From: Helopsaltes ochotensis
Lineage: Eukaryota > Chordata > Aves > Passeriformes > Locustellidae
Assembly: GCA_013400155.1 (NCBI GenBank)
Contig: VXBM01000540.1
Coordinates: 163,696 to 227,695, forward strand
Direction of reading: 5' to 3'
Length of the DNA stretch: 64,000 nt
A model generated the notes under the pieces. That model saw only the letters and a program-made list of their open reading frames with translations. It had not been told where the DNA came from and did not search any database. Positions 61,101 to 64,000 of this stretch are shown here, in pieces (position 1 is the stretch's first letter; every line of letters starts with the position of its first letter). The position numbers and the translations under genes are program-made.

Positions 61101-63724
61101 GGCTGCTGCAGGGATGCTGATGGTGGGGTTCTTGCTGGCAGAATCCCTTCCCCCTAATCCTCTTGACATTCATCTCCTCCTGTCTCTCTTGACTGGTCAA
61201 GGAAACACAAAGTACTAATTGATTTCACAGCTATTTTACCACTCTGACCATAAATATTTAAGTTCAGCACATCAGGAAATAGTCTGTACAAGACAACCAC
61301 TTTCTGCCTGAGAGAAGCTGTCAGACCTGGGATCCCACCAGTTTAACCTCTCTACGTTCCTCAAATTGCACAGCGTAGGAAAATGAACAATAATTCCAGC
61401 CCATTATACACCTAGGTAATAGCAAATGGCAGCTTTCCCACTCGGGAAAAAAAAGGAAAACATTATTTTGCAGCACACCAAATTGGGGGGTTCACTTTGC
61501 TGAAGGCAGCACTGCATTCTCCTGCTTTTCCACCCAGAGCTGGGGCCGGGGACGCCAGCTGAGCCGTCCCTGCAGGGTCCTTGCAGCTGTGTGCTCTCTG
61601 ATCCATCCGTGGGCAGGTCCTGCAGAGCAGCGTGGGCTCCCCCGGGCCCCACGAGAGCCACCACGCTCTTCCCCAAACGCTGCTGAAAAGAGCTAATTCT
61701 CCATGTTTGAGTGCAGCCCACTCACAGGATTCTACTCCAGATACCTTCAAGAGTTTATTTAGATTTAGTTCCTTTATCTCCACTCAGCAGGGAATGTGAC
61801 CGTGCAAATGAATTCTCATTAAAATCTATTAGGAATTTATAAATTTTAGCCCATGGAAACATGGGCTGAAACACCCCTGCAAGCAAAACAGGAGCCTTCC
61901 TTTGAAGTCTACTACAGAACTAGTTAGCAAACTGTCAGTCACAGTAATTTCTTTTTCACAAAAGAAAATCAGCCAAGTAAACAAAATAAAATCAAATCTG
62001 CTTGTAAGATAACAGACTAATTTTCTCTCACTTACTGGATGTTTTGGTAAGAGGTTTATTTCTTTATACGAAATTTCCAAATAAAATAAAATAATTCGCT
62101 CCAGCATTGACCCACACTGAGCATTCTGGTATTGACAAAATGTTCTTTGGCATTAATTGGCACAAGGCAATTGCCACAGAAAGGACACTAATTTGTAATA
62201 TTGGCTTCATTTATGTTTTGACAGAAGAAAATGAAATACTACTCTGGTTGCTCTGATATCCTGCTGCAAGCAACAGCAAATAGTGAAAAAACAAGGGTGT
62301 ATGATACACAATATTTCACTCTGAAAAGCATGAATTAGCAACCGGGAAAAAACCAAACTATTTTTCATTCCAATTCCACAGAGATGACAAAATTCACCTT
62401 AGACACTAATTTACTTGTCCGTGTATAAATCTCCCCTATTCCAACAAACATTCAATTACAGCCAGAAATGCTTCAGCCAGAGCTGCCTCTTGCTCAGTAC
62501 TCAGTGAACAACTGAGTCTCTTGGATCAGGATCCAGCCTCCTGCATCAAATTTGCTGCCAAACAAATCGAGACTCTTGAAAGCTCAGTATGCACAAAGAC
62601 CAGATTTTAATATTCATATATTTGAATTAGATCCAAATCACCACATGTGCTTGTTTTCAATTCTTTAGACCTCAACTATGGAAATACAAATCATATCCAG
62701 ACTCAAAGTCTTAACTCTAAGCTCATATTTATCCTGGTACCTTAGAGCCCAACTGAGCTTCTCATGATCATATTCTCATTTTAGACCCACTGCACTTGGT
62801 TCAGGCTTCAATGAAGTCATTTTCAGTGGCTTGAAAGCTGCACAGGTATGGCCAAGTCACGGAAAAATCAAGGCAAATTATGGATTTATTACAACAACTC
62901 CGCCCAAGGCCTGATGTGTCAGCTTTTGGAAGAGGCCTTCAAAGACAGGAGCTTTCTTGAGGTGAAGAGCAGCAGCTCGTGGCACCTGTGCAGCACTTGC
63001 AGGACACGGCCTGGAGAAGACCACAGTGGTTTTACACAGAGGTCAGCAAAAAGCTTCAGGACCTCGTGAGTCCCTTCCCAAAAAGCAGGGAGTGGTTTGT
63101 GCTTTCCTGAAAATGCCAAATTATTCTTGAAATAAATGTGTGCTGGCAGCTGTGTGAACCTGTGGAGGAACAGATTAAAGCAGCATTGTTTGCTCCCAGG
63201 GAAATATTTGCTGATCTCAGCGAGAAGCTCAGCAGCCCCCATGATGTTTGTGTAACCTCACAAATTGCAAAGTTTAATATAAAAGTATTTCCAGGCTGCA
63301 AATTAAGGATCAGAAGTTGGTGAGCCTGTTTCTTTGAAAGTTTTCTGTTAATGAACAAAATCTTATCTCATAAAAAGTTAGTTTTTCAATTAACTAGGTA
63401 CTGCTGAAAATATTGAAGTCTTATTGATTACATTGCATTAATTCACAAATATATCCAATATACCTGCAGAAGTGAAATGATGCCATCCATGGAGAATCTG
63501 GAGCCATCCAAACCCAGTGGTACAAAATGTGGAGGGACAATTTCTTTTAAGAGACTAAAAGGTTCTTGAAAGTGTCGATATTTACCTCTGGAGCAATGTA
63601 GTCCGGAGTGCCACAGAAGGTCCTGGTTGTTACTCCATCGAGCATGTGTTCCTTGCACATTCCAAAATCAGCAATTTTAATGTGTCCTTCTGAGTCCAAC
63701 ATCACATTATCTAATTTCAGATCT
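49023..63724 (-). CDS. PRKCA: Protein kinase C alpha, 3' part: last five coding exons, gene runs off the right edge
   Basis: PKC alpha is a Ca2+-, diacylglycerol- and phosphatidylserine-dependent Ser/Thr kinase of the AGC family, moving from cytosol to plasma membrane on activation. Coding segments, in transcript order, are 63724-63586, 57623-57543, 56166-56059, 53649-53509 and 49187-49023, each with AG/GT borders and compatible phases. They encode 210 residues plus a partial Arg codon. Counting back from the stop puts the catalytic-loop Asp (RDLKLDN) at 463 and the end at 672, exactly the human length. Seen in order: catalytic loop, DFG (481-483), activation-loop Thr497 in TTRTFCGTPDY, APE (506-508), turn-motif Thr638 (LTPPD) and hydrophobic-motif Ser657 (FSY). 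The CGKGAENFDKFF segment fits alpha rather than beta or gamma. The C1, C2 and N-lobe exons are outside the window. The reading frame is intact and the gene looks functional. The odd point is the last six residues (see findings). Confidence 0.97.
49188..53508 (-). other. PRKCA: PRKCA last intron, about 4.3 kb
   Basis: GT-AG intron before the terminal exon. It contains the plus-strand CR1 fragment at 51.9 kb and no other recognised feature. Confidence 0.85.
51898..52046 (+). mobile_element. CR1 LINE 3' end (truncated)
   Basis: Reads GCCCTGGAGGGATTTAAAAC, then GTGTAGATGTGGTGTTTAGG, GTGGTGGGCTTGGCAGTTCT and TTTTCCAACCTAAACAATTC, ending in the ATTCTATAATTGTATGAT tail typical of CR1. Sense orientation is plus, opposite to PRKCA, in the last PRKCA intron. 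Confidence 0.88.
53509..53649 (-). CDS. PRKCA: PRKCA exon: end of kinase domain and start of AGC C-tail
   Basis: A 141-nt phase-0 exon encoding 47 residues (human 572-618), from LMTKHPAKRLGCG through HAFFRRIDWEKLE to PPFKPKV. It contains the conserved subdomain XI Arg (KRLG) and the start of the AGC-kinase C-terminal tail. Leu replaces Pro (CGLEG) and Ile replaces Val (RDIREH) relative to human. The acceptor is ttccaacag and the donor GTGAGTGA. Confidence 0.96.
53650..56058 (-). other. PRKCA: PRKCA intron, about 2.4 kb
   Basis: GT-AG intron. Nothing else recognised in it. Confidence 0.85.
56059..56166 (-). CDS. PRKCA: PRKCA exon: kinase C-lobe, PPFDGEDEDELF segment
   Basis: A 108-nt phase-0 exon encoding 36 residues (human 536-571), starting PPFDGEDEDE and ending VSICKG. 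It covers C-lobe helices after helix F, including the acidic loop typical of conventional PKCs. The acceptor is tttcaacag and the donor GTGAGA. No frame disruption. Confidence 0.96.
56167..57542 (-). other. PRKCA: PRKCA intron, about 1.4 kb
   Basis: GT-AG intron between two kinase-domain exons. Nothing else recognised in it. Confidence 0.85.
57543..57623 (-). CDS. PRKCA: PRKCA exon: kinase subdomain IX (PYGKSVDWWAYG)
   Basis: An 81-nt phase-0 exon encoding 27 residues (human 509-535). It includes the DxWxxG-type helix F motif seen as VDWWAYGVLLYEM, whose Asp anchors the catalytic spine. It is bounded by an acceptor reading ttatgcag and a GTAAGA donor. Its sequence is essentially identical to the mammalian exon, as expected for a core kinase element. 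Confidence 0.96.
57624..63585 (-). other. PRKCA: PRKCA intron, about 6.0 kb
   Basis: Intron between the activation-loop exon and the VDWWAYG exon, GT-AG. No nested gene, RNA gene or clear transposon recognised. Confidence 0.85.
63586..63724 (-). CDS. PRKCA: PRKCA exon: catalytic loop, DFG and activation loop
   Basis: This 139-nt exon completes an Arg codon (its last base) and then encodes 46 residues, human 463-508. It holds the proton-acceptor Asp and metal-binding Asn of RDLKLDN, DFG at 481-483, the PDK1 target Thr497 and the APE motif. The acceptor is ttctcag at 63725-63731 and the donor GTAAA at 63585-63581. One clear difference from human is Leu for Met at about position 490 (EHMLDG). 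The first base of the Arg codon lies in the preceding exon, which is not in the window: the remaining 276 bases to the right edge show no coding similarity. Confidence 0.96.
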
Positions 63725-64000
63725 CTGAGAAGAATCACAGTAATTTAAAGTTAATGTTTGGGATCAGCTAGGGTGAGCTTATTCTGAATAAGGAACATTT
63801 GCAGCTCTTTTGGGGGGGAGGTTCAGGGTGCATGTGTGGGGCCCAGCCTGGAGGGAGCTGGGCAGACATCTAAGAATGACCTTAAAATCCTGAAATGGGT
63901 TGGAAGTGACCCATTATTATGAATCAACCTTGATAGAAAAATTATAGAGACTTAAATAAACTTACAGATAAGTAAAACCTTAAATTAGTAAGATATAAAC
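63725..64000 (-). other. PRKCA: PRKCA intron, partial
   Basis: Intronic sequence upstream of the activation-loop exon up to the window edge, with a possible CR1 remnant near 63.9 kb. No upstream exon is present. Confidence 0.8.
63875..63940 (-). mobile_element. Possible decayed CR1 3' end fragment
   Basis: The segment AAATCCTGAAATGGGTTGGA followed by AGTGACCCA resembles the antisense CR1 3' end (GAATCATGGAATGGGTTGGA, then AGGGACC). The flanking sequence no longer matches well, so this is a tentative call. It lies in a PRKCA intron. Confidence 0.35.

Overview
This is vertebrate nuclear DNA, and almost certainly from a bird. It carries multi-exon genes with GT-AG introns, CpG islands, microsatellites and 3' ends of CR1 LINEs of the type that dominates avian genomes. 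A run of 800 Ns (8153-8952) is an assembly gap. The window is mostly non-coding: only about 0.8 kb of CACNG5 and 0.6 kb of PRKCA are coding. Nearly all ATG-to-stop open frames are chance.

Two genes are supported, both on the minus strand and head to tail. At the right, the last five coding exons of PRKCA (protein kinase C alpha) lie between 63724 and 49023. They encode 210 residues, from the catalytic-loop Asp to the C-terminus, which matches human residues 463-672 in length exactly. The earlier exons lie beyond position 64000. A long AT-rich 3' UTR probably follows, with its most distal good poly(A) signal near 42.57 kb. It contains an old MIR-like SINE.

Further left, CACNG5 (gamma-5, a type II TARP auxiliary subunit of AMPA receptors) is complete in five coding exons between 24033 and 20777. 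They give 275 codons plus a stop, the same length as mammalian gamma-5. A strong CpG island at about 34.6-35.2 kb carries a minus-strand splice donor. A splice acceptor lies 96 bp upstream of the CACNG5 start codon. I therefore infer a non-coding first exon and promoter at about 35.1 kb and a first intron of about 11 kb.

The order PRKCA - CACNG5 on the same strand is the conserved vertebrate order. CACNG4 would be expected next, to the left, but no CACNG4 exon was recognised in the 20 kb downstream of CACNG5. Both products act at synapses: PKC alpha is a Ca2+/diacylglycerol-dependent kinase and gamma-5 modulates AMPA receptors. Their adjacency is ancestral synteny and does not indicate an operon-like unit.

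Non-genic points of interest are: an altered PKC alpha C-terminal tail where mammals have a PDZ ligand; an 11-copy G-rich 15-bp minisatellite just past the inferred end of PRKCA; an 18-bp perfect palindrome nested in an 11-bp inverted repeat next to a long (AAAAAG)n tract in the CACNG5 3' flank; a near-perfect CTCF-type motif at 16.76 kb; and a 260-bp polypyrimidine tract bordering the CpG island. I found no undescribed multi-gene system.
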